54,426 nt of DNA from an uncultured Pelagibacteraceae bacterium (GTDB lineage Bacteria; Pseudomonadota; Alphaproteobacteria; Pelagibacterales; Pelagibacteraceae). The stretch covers positions 1 through 54,426 of the forward strand of contig CACAYA010000006.1 in assembly GCA_902536575.1 (NCBI GenBank), written 5' to 3'. The translations under genes and the position numbers were made by a program. This document shows, piece after piece, positions 1 to 9,419 of this stretch. Numbering within the stretch: the stretch's first letter is position 1; the number at the start of each line of letters is the position of its first letter. The notes beneath the pieces are model-generated. The model was given only the letters and a program-made list of their open reading frames with translations, had not been told where the DNA came from and searched no databases.

Positions 1-1337
1 AATTTTTTCATTTTGTTTATTGCTATTTCGCAACTATCTAACCGACTAGGTTGTCCAGAACCAATACCAACTGTAGTCTCATTAGAAGCAAGAACAATCG
101 CGTTAGACTTAACGTTCCGGCAAATATTAAAAGCAAAAATTAGATTTTTCATTTCTCTTGAAGTTGGTTTTCGTTTTGACATAATTTTAAAATCTTTGGT
201 GGTAAATTTTTTAAGATCCTCTGATTGAATTAGAATCTCATTACCAATTGACGTATGTTTTAAATCACTACTAATTTTATAATTTGAACTATTTATTAGT
301 CTTAAATTTTTCTTTTTCTTTAATATTTTTAAAGCACTAGAGTCAAAGTTATTAGCTATAATTACCTCAAGAAATATTTTACTTAATTCAAGAGCTAAAA
401 GTCTTGTTATTTTAAAATTACAAGAAACTATACCTCCAAAAGCACTTATTGGGTCACACGCAAATGCAGACTTATAACTCTCAAGATGGTCCTTTTTGAT
501 AGAGACACCGCAAGGATTTGCATGTTTAACAATTACTGTTCCAGTATTTTTTGGAAGTGATTTTGAAATTGTTAATGCTGCAAAAATATCATTATAATTA
601 TTATAACTAAGCTGCTTTCCATGGATTTGTTTGATATCCATTATTGAATTTTTTGAATAAATTCCACTTTCTTGGTGAGGATTTTCACCATACCTAAGTG
701 TTTCAATTAAGTTTCCATGCAAAACCCTCTTTTTTGGAAAATTTGTATGAGTTATTTTATTAAAATAATCTGAAATTATAGAGTCATAATAAGCCGTTTC
801 CGTAAAAGCAATTCTCGATTGCTTTTCTCTAAAATATAAGGATGTTGATCCTTTATATTTATTTAGTTCGTCTATTAATTCAGCGTATTGTTCAGTAGAT
901 GTAATTACTGCTACATCTTTGTAATTTTTTGCTGCAGATCTAACCATGGTGGGACCACCTATATCGATATTTTCAATTATTTTACTGTGATTGGTGCTAT
1001 TTTTTAATACTTCTTCGAATGGATAAAAATTAGCTATAATTAAATCTATATTTTCAAAATTATTATCTCTTAAATCCTTTAAGTGCAATTTATTTTCTCT
1101 TTTATTTAATATTCCAGCATGAATTTTTGGATGAAGAGTTTTTACCCTTCCATCTAAAATTTCAGGTGAATTTGTAAAGTTTGATACTTCAATACAATTA
1201 AATTTCAATTTTTTAATTTCTTTATAAGTGCCACCAGAACTTATAATTTTTATTTTATTTTTTTTTAGTACATTTAAAATGGGTTTTAGGTTTTTTTTAT
1301 TCGAGACAGAAATAAGAGCTGTTTTTATTTTTTTCAT
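1..1337 (-). CDS. purH: Bifunctional AICAR transformylase / IMP cyclohydrolase PurH, 3' end cut by window edge
   Basis: Catalyses the last two steps of de novo IMP synthesis in the cytoplasm. It is not in the ORF track because it runs off the left edge. Read from the ATG at 1337 it gives MKKIKTALISVSNK, then the N-terminal cyclohydrolase (MGS-like) domain with SSGGT and VKTLHPKIHAGIL. The transformylase domain follows with RYGENPHQ and VKHANPCG. About 445 residues are present against a usual length near 510-530, so the last 70 or so residues lie outside the window. This is the window cut and not a pseudogene. The start shares one base with the stop of the heparinase-like gene upstream (TAATG), so the two are probably co-transcribed. 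The identification is secure from these motifs. Confidence 0.95.
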   Translation of the reverse strand, partial: MKKIKTALISVSNKKNLKPILNVLKKNKIKIISSGGTYKEIKKLKFNCIEVSNFTNSPEILDGRVKTLHPKIHAGILNKRENKLHLKDLRDNNFENIDLIIANFYPFEEVLKNSTNHSKIIENIDIGGPTMVRSAAKNYKDVAVITSTEQYAELIDELNKYKGSTSLYFREKQSRIAFTETAYYDSIISDYFNKITHTNFPKKRVLHGNLIETLRYGENPHQESGIYSKNSIMDIKQIHGKQLSYNNYNDIFAALTISKSLPKNTGTVIVKHANPCGVSIKKDHLESYKSAFACDPISAFGGIVSCNFKITRLLALELSKIFLEVIIANNFDSSALKILKKKKNLRLINSSNYKISSDLKHTSIGNEILIQSEDLKKFTTKDFKIMSKRKPTSREMKNLIFAFNICRNVKSNAIVLASNETTVGIGSGQPSRLDSCEIAINKMKK

Positions 1338-2962
1338 TATAATTTAAGTATTTCCCATTTTATAATTTGCTCATTTTTTTTATTCATTCCAGAAATAAAA
1401 ATGTTCTGATTATCTTTGTATGAATTTTTATTACCGAAATATAGGCTATTATCAATGTTTATATCCAAGTCATCACAATTGAATTTCCAACCTTCATCTT
1501 CTAGCTCAATAAGTATAGATTTATTGTCCTGAGTTTTCATAACTTTAGCACTTGGATTTAGATGAAATCTAATATCAAATTTAATCTCTTTATTGGGATT
1601 TTTTCTTAAAATTTTATCATGCCCTACAAACTTGTTTTGCTCTGGATAAAACTCAACTTCCCTTTCATGAATTGTGCCAAACCTTTTTAAATATCCGTCA
1701 TGTGATCCTATAATTTTCCAGTAATTTTTTTCAAACACAACATTCTTTCTCGAAACTTTAAGTCCTCGCTTAAGCAGAATGTTGTTCTTAACTTTTTTGG
1801 AGGAGCATGAAGAAAAATCTTCTATGATCAAGGTACTATGAAGAGCAGTGCTTCTGCAGAGTTTGTTTAATTTATGCTTTTTGTTTGAGAAATATCCAGA
1901 ATTAGTTATTAATTTTTTCTGATTTGAGAATATTTCTAAGGATAGAGCTCCGTATTGATAGTCTTTAGAAAAATCCTTGCTTGGACTGGAACCAACATCC
2001 ATAGTTAAAACCATTTTTTTATTTTTTAAAATGACATATCCACCAAGCTCATTCACATTAGTTTTAAAAGTATAACCAAATCTTTTTAAGTACTGATCGA
2101 AGTTATCATTTTCTGAATGATAATTGCCGTTAAAAAAAACGTCAGCACCAACATTTTTCCATATAAATGCATAACTTGATCCTAAATAAAATATTGTTTC
2201 ATCTATATATTCTGGAATGACATTTTGAGATTCCTTGAACCACTCCCTTATAATAATGAAGTATTTAAGGTAAAAGACTAACTGATTAATATTTCTTGAT
2301 TTTGTAAAGCCCTGACTATCAATTGAAGATTTAATTATATTTTTTAAAATACTCAAACCATTTTCAAGATAGTTTTTTTCATTTTTGTAAGCTAACCCAG
2401 TTAAAATTATTGCAGAACAACCAATTAATTTATTTTCAAATTCATTTGAAGATTTAATTTCACTTAGCAAATGGTTAGTTTGCTTTTGTATCATATGATT
2501 GAACATTAAACGATATTCTTTATCGCTATCTTGATAGGTAAGCTGGTGGTTTGATAACCAGGCAATTATTCTTTTAGAAGTTAAATCAAATTCCCAACTA
2601 TCTTTATTGTATTTACCATTCTCTTTTGTCCAGTTTTTAATGACTGACCGTGTAGTTTCTTTCGAAGATTTTAAATCTAAACTAAAAAACCAAAAAAAAT
2701 TATTTAATTTTTCATAATCTTTTGTACTTATTTTATTTTGCCAAATAGACTCAATTGCAAAATCTTCAATTCGGTATTTCTTATTTTGATATTTTATAAT
2801 TGAAGACAGAAGGTGAGGACTTGGCTTATACTCCAAACTATTCTCAAAAGTTTTTGATATTTTTTTTTCGTAAAAATTGGAATTTTGATAAATTTTTTTA
2901 AAATTATTTTTTAAATCAAAATAAAATTGGCTAAAAATACTTAAGGAATTTGCATTAATCAT
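1337..2962 (-). CDS. Heparinase II/III-family protein
   Basis: 541 residues. The N-terminal half is a helical region with repeated Trp-rich stretches (IWQNKIS, FFWFFSLDL), as in the alpha/alpha toroid of heparinase II/III-like lyases. The C-terminal half is beta-rich and carries the family stretch around LCRSTALHSTLIIED (near residue 370). Members sit directly upstream of purH in many alphaproteobacteria, which is the arrangement here. The true substrate is unknown; the family name comes from polysaccharide lyases, and a cell-envelope glycan role is only a guess. No signal peptide is evident at the given start. The stop overlaps the purH start by one base, and rpe ends 4 bases upstream. Confidence 0.8.
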   Translation of the reverse strand: MINANSLSIFSQFYFDLKNNFKKIYQNSNFYEKKISKTFENSLEYKPSPHLLSSIIKYQNKKYRIEDFAIESIWQNKISTKDYEKLNNFFWFFSLDLKSSKETTRSVIKNWTKENGKYNKDSWEFDLTSKRIIAWLSNHQLTYQDSDKEYRLMFNHMIQKQTNHLLSEIKSSNEFENKLIGCSAIILTGLAYKNEKNYLENGLSILKNIIKSSIDSQGFTKSRNINQLVFYLKYFIIIREWFKESQNVIPEYIDETIFYLGSSYAFIWKNVGADVFFNGNYHSENDNFDQYLKRFGYTFKTNVNELGGYVILKNKKMVLTMDVGSSPSKDFSKDYQYGALSLEIFSNQKKLITNSGYFSNKKHKLNKLCRSTALHSTLIIEDFSSCSSKKVKNNILLKRGLKVSRKNVVFEKNYWKIIGSHDGYLKRFGTIHEREVEFYPEQNKFVGHDKILRKNPNKEIKFDIRFHLNPSAKVMKTQDNKSILIELEDEGWKFNCDDLDINIDNSLYFGNKNSYKDNQNIFISGMNKKNEQIIKWEILKL

Positions 2963-2966
2963 TAAC

Positions 2967-3626
2967 TTATTTAAGTTTTAATAAATTAATATTTTTTTTT
3001 ATATCTCCACCATTACTTTTAAAAATAGTTGTCCCAGAAACAAGAATATTTGCTCCAGCATCAATAGCAATTTTACAATTTTCAAAATTTATTCCGCCAT
3101 CGATTTCAATATCAAAGCTCAAATTTTTTTCTTGTTGAATTTTCTTAAGTTGTTTTATTTTATTTAAAACCTCTGGCATAAATTTTTGACCTCCAAAACC
3201 CGGATTAACACTCATGATTAAAACTAGATCTATATGAGCTAAAAATTCAGTAATTAATTCAATTTTCGACTCTGGATTAAGAGAAACTCCAACCTTTTTT
3301 TTTAAATCTTTAATCGTGTTAATTGATTCCCTCAAGTTTTGAGTAGCTTCAGGGTGAATAGTAATTATATCTGCACCTGCATTGGCATATGCTTCTATAT
3401 ATTGATGTACTGGCGAAATCATCAAGTGTACATCAAACTTTAAAGAAGAGTGTTTTCGTAAAGCTTTAATAACTGGGGGACCGATAGTTAAATTTGGAAC
3501 AAAATGACCATCCATGACATCCACATGGATCATGTCTGCTCCACCATTTTCTAATCTCTTAATTTCAGCACCTAATTGACTAAAATCAGCAGATAAAATT
3601 GACGGTGAAATTTGTATATTTTTCAT
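2967..3626 (-). CDS. rpe: Ribulose-phosphate 3-epimerase
   Basis: Interconverts D-ribulose 5-phosphate and D-xylulose 5-phosphate in the pentose phosphate pathway. The 219 residues match the usual length of this TIM-barrel family. Visible motifs are ISPSILSADF at the N-terminus, HVDVMDGHFVPN (metal-binding His and catalytic Asp), MSVNPGFGGQKF, and EIDGGIN near the C-terminus with the second catalytic Asp. It lies 4 bases upstream of the heparinase-like gene and 28 bases downstream of the YggT-like gene, all on the minus strand, so it probably belongs to the same transcript leading to purH. Confidence 0.96.
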   Translation of the reverse strand: MKNIQISPSILSADFSQLGAEIKRLENGGADMIHVDVMDGHFVPNLTIGPPVIKALRKHSSLKFDVHLMISPVHQYIEAYANAGADIITIHPEATQNLRESINTIKDLKKKVGVSLNPESKIELITEFLAHIDLVLIMSVNPGFGGQKFMPEVLNKIKQLKKIQQEKNLSFDIEIDGGINFENCKIAIDAGANILVSGTTIFKSNGGDIKKNINLLKLK

Positions 3627-3654
3627 TGATAACTAGATTTACTAGTATCAATTT

Positions 3655-4011
3655 TTAAAATTTAATTGAATTAAAAAATTGATAAATTTGTCTCGATATT
3701 TCACTTTCGAGAGGAAATGATAGCATACCCATAACAGAATAGCCCAAGATCCAAGGCATTAAATAAAATCTAATCATGTAAAAAAACCAAGCCACATATA
3801 AGGGTACTAGAGGACCTATAATAAATGAAGGGGTAATTGGTTTAAATAATCTGATTAAAGGATTTGTATATTTAACAAATACTCTCATAAAAAAGAATTG
3901 AGAGTCTTCTCTTTGAAAAATGTTCATTGCAACTCGACCAATTAATGTCCACATGATTATCCCAAACAAATAATCAATAAAATATATAAACGGATGAAAG
4001 TTGGCTGACAT
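3655..4011 (-). CDS. YggT-like integral membrane protein
   Basis: 118 residues with three likely membrane segments (residues about 8-28, 62-85 and 86-105). The stretch FVKYTNPLIRLFKPITP resembles the YggT-family motif in which a short amphipathic loop ends in an NP-x-L segment before the second hydrophobic hairpin. A second, more typical YggT protein is at 13251. Function is not established for the family; links to osmotic tolerance and K+ uptake have been suggested in other bacteria. The assignment is tentative because the protein diverges at both ends. It is separated from the symporter genes upstream by a terminator. Confidence 0.6.
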   Translation of the reverse strand: MSANFHPFIYFIDYLFGIIMWTLIGRVAMNIFQREDSQFFFMRVFVKYTNPLIRLFKPITPSFIIGPLVPLYVAWFFYMIRFYLMPWILGYSVMGMLSFPLESEISRQIYQFFNSIKF

Positions 4012-4044
4012 TTGAGATTTATATTTGAAAATGAAAAGAAAGAA

Positions 4045-4068
4045 AAGGGGCGAAATTAATCGCCCCTT
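4045..4068 (-). terminator. Rho-independent terminator of the symporter operon
   Basis: A perfect 9-bp inverted repeat, aaggggcga / tcgcccctt, with a 6-base loop. Read on the minus strand it is followed by TTTTCTTTCTTTTC, a U-rich tail. It lies 12 bases past the stop of the 603-residue symporter gene, so it ends that transcript and insulates the YggT-rpe-purH genes. It is one of very few GC-rich hairpins in the window. Confidence 0.85.
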
Positions 4069-4079
4069 ATAAAGTTTAT

Positions 4080-5891
4080 TTACTGTTTTCCAAGAATGGT
4101 TTTACCACTTGGTACACGTACTTCATCAACCATTTTCTGAGTTGCTTTGTCTGGCTCTTGAGTCATTAAACTCACAACCACCATTGCAATTAAACTAACA
4201 GCTGATCCGAAGATACCAAATGTTAATTGAGTAATTCCTAGGAATCCGCTTCCACCAGTTCGTACCCAAACTAAGTACCAAGTACCAGCAGCTAGACCTC
4301 CTAACATACCAGCAATAGCACCTTGTCTGTTAGCTCTCTTCCACCATACACCAAGTACAAGTGGGAAGAACAATCCAGACATCGCAAAGTCAAATGCCCA
4401 GATAACTGAACCTAAGATACCTTGAATCTCCATTGCTGCAATAGTTGCTCCAGCAAAACCAATTACTACAAGTAATACCCTTGCAACAACTAGTCGTTTT
4501 GCAGTTTCCGCTTTTGGATCAATGATCTTATAGTAAACATCATGTGATATAGCGTTTGCAATTGCTAGAATCAAACCATCAGCTGTTGACATGGCAGCTG
4601 CCATACCTCCAGCAGCAACCAGACCTGAGATTACGTAAGGTAATCCAGCTATCTCTGGTGTTGCTAACACAACGGCTTTACCACCCATGAAGAACTCGTT
4701 TAATTCAACAGTTCCATTTCCGTTAAAGTCGCTGATAAACATTAAGTTTGCTTGGTTCCAGTTTTGATACCAATCTATCGCTTGAACTTCTGCAATTGAT
4801 TTACCGATAATACCAGTTGATAATGTCGGATCGATCAATGACAACTTAGATAGTGTAGCTAACATTGGAGCAGAAGAATAAAGTAGGAAGATAAAGAATA
4901 GTGACCAACCTACTGATTTTCTAGCTGCTTTAACACTTGGAGTAGTAAAGTATCTCATCATCACGTGAGGTAATGATGCTGTTCCCATCATCATCGCCAA
5001 TGCTAATGAAATAAATGCCCAAGGAGTTGCGTTAACTGCAGAGTGAGCTTTAGTTATTCCTGCTAGGCCTTTAGGTACCGTTGCTAGATCAGCAGCAGAG
5101 TTTTTGACAAAACCAAACTGTGATTCTAACTCACCAATTCTAGCTACTTCATCAGCTAACATAAAGTGTGGAAAGAAACCTGCACCCATTTTGTTACTGA
5201 TCCAGAATACTGGAAGTAAGTAAGCTATAATTAGAACGATATATTGTGCAACCTGTGTCCAAGTTACCCCTCTCATACCACCTAACATTGAACATAATAA
5301 AATACTTATTAGTCCAATATAAACTGCGTATTGGAATGGGATATCAAGTGCAACAGATGCAATAGTACCTGTAGCGTTAATTTGTGCTGTTACATAAGTA
5401 AATGAAGCAACGGTTAAAACCACTACTGCACTAAATCTTGCTAGATTACCACCGTATCTTGTACCTATAAAATCTGGAACTGTATAACAGCCAAACTTTC
5501 TTAAGTATGGTGCTAATAAAGATGCAACTAACACGTAACCACCAGTCCAACCTACAAGTAGAGCCATATAACCGTAACCTTTAAAATAAATACCTCCAGC
5601 CATTGCAACGAATGAAGCACCAGACATCCAGTCTGCTGCCGTGGCCATTCCGTTGAATACTGTTGGTACTTGTCTTCCAGCTACGTAATACGCATCTGCT
5701 TGGGCTGTTCGTGACAGGTAGCCGATCAATGCATAGATGAACACGGTAAATGCTACAAAACCAATACCGATTGCTTTCGCAGTCATACCCATCTGTTCTG
5801 CAATTGCCATAATAATTATGAATCCTATGAACCCTCCGGTATAGATTCCATAAATCTTAGGCAAGTTGTCTATAAAATTACCCTTTTTCAT
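4080..5891 (-). CDS. Sodium:solute symporter large subunit (acetate permease-like, VC_2705 type)
   Basis: 603 residues with about 13 hydrophobic segments, belonging to the SSS (solute:sodium symporter) superfamily. Typical stretches are the early YYVAGRQVP followed by MATAADWMSGASF, the sodium-site-rich helix around TVASFTYVTAQI, and GGMAAAMSTADGL. Pairing with a DUF4212 small subunit (overlapping start) is diagnostic of the VC_2705 subfamily, which resembles the acetate permease ActP. Acetyl-CoA synthetase lies nearby at 6906, which supports uptake of acetate or another short monocarboxylate; the substrate is inferred. A loop at residues 388-399 reads DFNGNGTVELNE, a complete EF-hand-type calcium loop. 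Transcription ends at the hairpin at 4045-4068. Confidence 0.9.
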   Translation of the reverse strand: MKKGNFIDNLPKIYGIYTGGFIGFIIIMAIAEQMGMTAKAIGIGFVAFTVFIYALIGYLSRTAQADAYYVAGRQVPTVFNGMATAADWMSGASFVAMAGGIYFKGYGYMALLVGWTGGYVLVASLLAPYLRKFGCYTVPDFIGTRYGGNLARFSAVVVLTVASFTYVTAQINATGTIASVALDIPFQYAVYIGLISILLCSMLGGMRGVTWTQVAQYIVLIIAYLLPVFWISNKMGAGFFPHFMLADEVARIGELESQFGFVKNSAADLATVPKGLAGITKAHSAVNATPWAFISLALAMMMGTASLPHVMMRYFTTPSVKAARKSVGWSLFFIFLLYSSAPMLATLSKLSLIDPTLSTGIIGKSIAEVQAIDWYQNWNQANLMFISDFNGNGTVELNEFFMGGKAVVLATPEIAGLPYVISGLVAAGGMAAAMSTADGLILAIANAISHDVYYKIIDPKAETAKRLVVARVLLVVIGFAGATIAAMEIQGILGSVIWAFDFAMSGLFFPLVLGVWWKRANRQGAIAGMLGGLAAGTWYLVWVRTGGSGFLGITQLTFGIFGSAVSLIAMVVVSLMTQEPDKATQKMVDEVRVPSGKTILGKQ

Positions 5892-6151
5892 TATCCATCC
5901 TCTCTTTCGCTGAAGCCAAACTCTTCATCGATTTTTTCTTGTCTATTCGCAAACCAGAAAATAAGGATTACGAATGCTCCAAGAGATCCCTGACATGTAA
6001 ACCAATATGTCCACGGATAACCGAAAGGTCCTGTGACCTCGTTCATTTCAGCTCCAAAAAGGAAGATGCCAATTGAGAATACAAACCAGATTGCTAACGT
6101 TATCATCAGCAAACCTCTAGATTTCTCCCAATGTTTTTCTTGATTTGACAT
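5891..6151 (-). CDS. DUF4212 small subunit of sodium/substrate symporter
   Basis: 86 residues with two membrane helices (about 14-34 and 49-69). The conserved GPFGYPWTYWFTCQGS between and into the second helix is typical of DUF4212 proteins, which are encoded next to VC_2705-type symporters and regarded as their small subunit. Its last base is the first base of the large-subunit start codon (TAATG overlap), implying translational coupling. The start sits behind AGAGAGGT (gagaggtaaaaATG on the minus strand), a good ribosome binding site. Confidence 0.9.
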   Translation of the reverse strand: MSNQEKHWEKSRGLLMITLAIWFVFSIGIFLFGAEMNEVTGPFGYPWTYWFTCQGSLGAFVILIFWFANRQEKIDEEFGFSEREDG

Positions 6152-6264
6152 TTTTACCTCTCTATTTAGTTATAACTGGCAAAACCATAACCATTATAAG
6201 GCTTTTGAAAAGACCTAAATTTAACAATAATAGGTACTTATTTACTTACTTTTTTAAGGTATAA

Positions 6265-6909
6265 ATGCCACATATAGCTCTAATTATGGCAAAATACAAG
6301 TTAACTTGGAAAGATCTAACAACAACGGATTTTAAGACATATTTGTTCGCAATGTTTAAAGCGTTCATTCCAAAAAAAAAAATTAGAAATTTAGATGAAC
6401 TTGAGGTCTTCATTCAAACTAAATCTGCATGGGTTACGCAAGTAACTTTATATAATTATTTAAAAACTCGGATGGGAACAAGGTATGTTCTTCATTTTGA
6501 TAATGATGAATTCATGGGATCCGTTAATCTTGCTAAATGGAATATTTATTCTGTAGCACTTCAGGATTTATCACTTTTTACTTTCTCTTATTTGAGAGTT
6601 AATTTTAATTTTCAAGATACTAATAAAGCAAAAGAAATTTTTAATAAAATATTAGATGATGAAATTTCGAATAAAATGCCTTTAGATATTGTTGACAAGT
6701 CTAGAATAGATTTTGAAAACAGATTGCAAAATATTAACTGGGATACTTATTATACAGATCTACCGTTTAATCCAAGTGCACTTTCATTATATAAATGGGC
6801 ACCAATTGCTGAAGAGTTAAAAACTTTAGATCGTAAAATTGTTTTAAATTCTATGATATTGAAGTGGGATGTTATTAAACAAGAATTTCAAAACTTAATT
6901 CAGTTTTAA
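6265..6909 (+). CDS. Conserved hypothetical protein, unknown function
   Basis: I do not recognise this 214-residue protein. It has no signal peptide and no clear membrane helix, and looks like a soluble alpha/beta protein with several aromatic-rich strands ([20 protein letters not shown]). The start at 6265 has AAGG about 5 bases upstream; a second ATG at 6286 (MAKYKLTW) is possible. It is divergent from the symporter genes (113 bp between starts) and its stop codon overlaps the acs stop on the other strand through a shared TTAA. The position between an acetate-type symporter and acs suggests, weakly, a link to the same pathway. Confidence 0.75.
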   Translation: MPHIALIMAKYKLTWKDLTTTDFKTYLFAMFKAFIPKKKIRNLDELEVFIQTKSAWVTQVTLYNYLKTRMGTRYVLHFDNDEFMGSVNLAKWNIYSVALQDLSLFTFSYLRVNFNFQDTNKAKEIFNKILDDEISNKMPLDIVDKSRIDFENRLQNINWDTYYTDLPFNPSALSLYKWAPIAEELKTLDRKIVLNSMILKWDVIKQEFQNLIQF

Positions 6910-8990
6910 ATATTTTTTCTATTATCAACCAAACTATCAACAACGCTTGGATCTGCTAGAGTAGTTGTATCGCCTAATTCACCATGCTCATTGGCAGCAA
7001 TTTTTCTTAAAATTCTTCTCATTATTTTTCCAGATCTTGTCTTTGGAAGACCAGGTGCAAAATGAATATGGTCTGGACGTGCGTGAGCACCCACTTGTTT
7101 TTTTACCCAAAGTTTTAGATCTCTCTCTAATTCGCCTGTTTCAATTTCACCTGCATTTAAAGTGACATAACAATATAAACCATTTCCTTTAATATCATGA
7201 GGATAACCAACCACTGCTGCTTCTGCAACTTTAGGATGAGCAACAAATGCACTTTCAATTTCGGCAGTACCTAAATTATGTCCTGATACAATTATTACAT
7301 CATCAACTCTTCCCGTGATCCAGTAATATCCATCTTTATCTCTTCTACAGCCATCACCAGTAAAATATTTTCCATTAAACTGAGAAAAATATGTGTCGAT
7401 AAATCTTTGATGGTCTCCATATACAGTTCTCATTTGACCTGGCCATGATTGAGCAATACAAAGTCTTCCTTCACCAGCTCCTTTTATCTCTTCACCATTT
7501 TTATCAACAATGACAGGCTTAATCCCATAGAAAGGTTTTGTCGCTGAACCAGGTTTTAATGGAATAGCTCCAGTTTGAGGGGCTATCAATATTCCTCCGG
7601 TCTCTGTTTGCCACCAAGTATCTACAATTGGACACTTGGAGTTTCCAACTGTTTTGTAATACCACATCCAAGCCTCAGGATTAATAGGTTCACCAACAGT
7701 TCCAAGTAATTTTAGAGATTTTCTTGAGGTTTTTTTAACTGGTTTATCGCCTTCACGCATTAAAGCTCTAATTGCTGTAGGAGCAGTATAGAAAATGTTT
7801 ACTTTGTATTTGTCAACGATCTGCCACCATCTTGAAGTGTCAGGATAGTTTGGAATACCTTCAAACATTATTGTTGTAGCACCATTAGCAAGTGGTCCAT
7901 AAATAATATAACTATGTCCAGTCACCCATCCAATATCAGCAGTGCACCAATAAATATCTTTTGGTTTATAATTAAAAATATATTGATGCGTCATTGATGC
8001 GTAAACCATATACCCGCCAGTAGTATGAAGAACTCCTTTTGGTTTACCAGTTGAACCTGAAGTATACAAAATAAATAAAGGATCCTCAGCATTCATTTCC
8101 TCTGGTTCACAATGACTTGGAACATCTTTAATTAGATCATGATACCAAACATCTCTTTCGTTATTCCAATTGATGTAGTTTCCAGTTCTTTTAACAACGA
8201 TACATTTTTTTACGTTCGGACAACTTGTTAGTGCCTCATCTGTTGTGTACTTCAATGGAATAGTTTTTCCACCTCTGACACCTTCATCAGCAGTAATTAT
8301 AAATTCAGATTCGCAATCATTCACTCTACCCGAAATCGATTCTGCAGAGAAACCACCAAATATTATTGAATGAACTGCTCCAATTCTAACACATGCTAAC
8401 ATTAAAATTGCAAGCTCTGGGATCATTGTTAAGTAAATTGTAACTCGATCACCCTTTTTAATTCCAAGTTTTTTTAAACCATTTGCTGCTTTTGAAACTT
8501 TTTGATGTAATTGTTTATAAGTTATTTTTTGACTATCTTTTGGATCATCGCCAACCCAAATAATCGCAGTTTTATCTTTTTTATCTTTTAAATGTCTATC
8601 GATACAGTTTGTAGAAGCATTTAAAGTTCCATCTTGGTACCATTTAATTTTTACTTCTTTGTCGCTATATTTAACGTCTTTGATTTTTTTATAAGGTTTT
8701 ATCCAAGTAATTCTTTTTCCTTCTTTCCTCCAAAAATCATCGTTACCTTTTATAGATTGAGAGTATTTTTGTTGGTACTTACTTTTATTCGCCAAACTTG
8801 CTTTTACCCACTCTGTTTTAGTTTTTATAACTATTTCAGGTGGAGAAGAACTATTCTCTTTTTTACTTTTCTTTTTATTTTTCTTTCTTTTTTTAATCTT
8901 TTTTGAAACCTTTTTTACTTTAGTTTTTTTCTTAACTTTTTTAGAAGATTTTTTTTTTATTTTAGATATTTTTTTCTTCTTTTTAGGCAT
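6906..8990 (-). CDS. acs: Acetyl-CoA synthetase with lysine-rich N-terminal extension
   Basis: Activates acetate to acetyl-CoA through acetyl-AMP. The adenylate-forming domain shows [17 protein letters not shown] (phosphate-binding loop), WWQTETGG, and [18 protein letters not shown] with the hinge. The C-terminal [14 protein letters not shown] holds the Lys that is reversibly acetylated in characterised homologues. The canonical enzyme seems to begin near residue 60; before it lies a 44-residue stretch with 28 lysines ([14 protein letters not shown]...) and then SSSPPE. No other ATG occurs before the core, so the extension is either real or the true start is a non-ATG codon. The gene is last in tsaD-EVE-acs, 15 bases after the EVE gene. 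Confidence 0.95.
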   Translation of the reverse strand: MPKKKKKISKIKKKSSKKVKKKTKVKKVSKKIKKRKKNKKKSKKENSSSPPEIVIKTKTEWVKASLANKSKYQQKYSQSIKGNDDFWRKEGKRITWIKPYKKIKDVKYSDKEVKIKWYQDGTLNASTNCIDRHLKDKKDKTAIIWVGDDPKDSQKITYKQLHQKVSKAANGLKKLGIKKGDRVTIYLTMIPELAILMLACVRIGAVHSIIFGGFSAESISGRVNDCESEFIITADEGVRGGKTIPLKYTTDEALTSCPNVKKCIVVKRTGNYINWNNERDVWYHDLIKDVPSHCEPEEMNAEDPLFILYTSGSTGKPKGVLHTTGGYMVYASMTHQYIFNYKPKDIYWCTADIGWVTGHSYIIYGPLANGATTIMFEGIPNYPDTSRWWQIVDKYKVNIFYTAPTAIRALMREGDKPVKKTSRKSLKLLGTVGEPINPEAWMWYYKTVGNSKCPIVDTWWQTETGGILIAPQTGAIPLKPGSATKPFYGIKPVIVDKNGEEIKGAGEGRLCIAQSWPGQMRTVYGDHQRFIDTYFSQFNGKYFTGDGCRRDKDGYYWITGRVDDVIIVSGHNLGTAEIESAFVAHPKVAEAAVVGYPHDIKGNGLYCYVTLNAGEIETGELERDLKLWVKKQVGAHARPDHIHFAPGLPKTRSGKIMRRILRKIAANEHGELGDTTTLADPSVVDSLVDNRKNI

Positions 8991-9005
8991 GTGAAATTTT
9001 ATTTT

Positions 9006-9419
9006 TTAAATTCTACTCATGTTATTTATGATTTTCCAGCTTTTATAATCTATTGGCATCACGGATAATCTACTCTGTTTAATTAACGCTAAATTCCTCA
9101 ATTCCTTGCGTTTTTTTATATCTTCCAAAGTAACTGGTCTATCTAATTTTTTTTTAAACTTAACTGTAACAGCTACAAAGCGCCCACTTTTATCAGTTTT
9201 GTCTATGTAATGCTCTTTAATGACCTCTAAAATACCCACAATTTCTTTACCAATATTTGAGTGATAAAAAAAACAAAGATCACCTTTTTTCATAGTCTTT
9301 AAATTTTTTGCAGCCTCATAATTTCTTACCCCATCCCACGGTGCACCTTTGGCACCTGACCTTATTTGTTGATCAATAGACCATACATTTGGTTCAGATT
9401 TCATTAACCAATATTGCAT
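9006..9419 (-). CDS. EVE-domain protein
   Basis: 137 residues, essentially one EVE (PUA-like) domain from the first residue: YWLMKSEP at the N-terminus, WDGVRNYEAAKNL, KKGDLCFFYHSN, and a C-terminal LRNLALIKQSRLSVMPI. EVE domains bind modified bases in nucleic acids in characterised families; the free-standing bacterial form has no firmly assigned substrate. The start overlaps the tsaD stop by one base, an arrangement seen in other alphaproteobacteria. With tsaD (tRNA t6A synthesis) upstream, an RNA-related role is plausible but inferred. Confidence 0.9.
   Translation of the reverse strand: MQYWLMKSEPNVWSIDQQIRSGAKGAPWDGVRNYEAAKNLKTMKKGDLCFFYHSNIGKEIVGILEVIKEHYIDKTDKSGRFVAVTVKFKKKLDRPVTLEDIKKRKELRNLALIKQSRLSVMPIDYKSWKIINNMSRI

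Noticed and set aside
13-228. 71-residue plus-strand ORF at the left edge
   Set aside because: It is antisense to purH, which has clear motifs on the minus strand.
8634-8906. 90-residue plus-strand ORF rich in Phe
   Set aside because: It is the antisense shadow of the lysine-rich 5' end of acs (AAA codons read as TTT).
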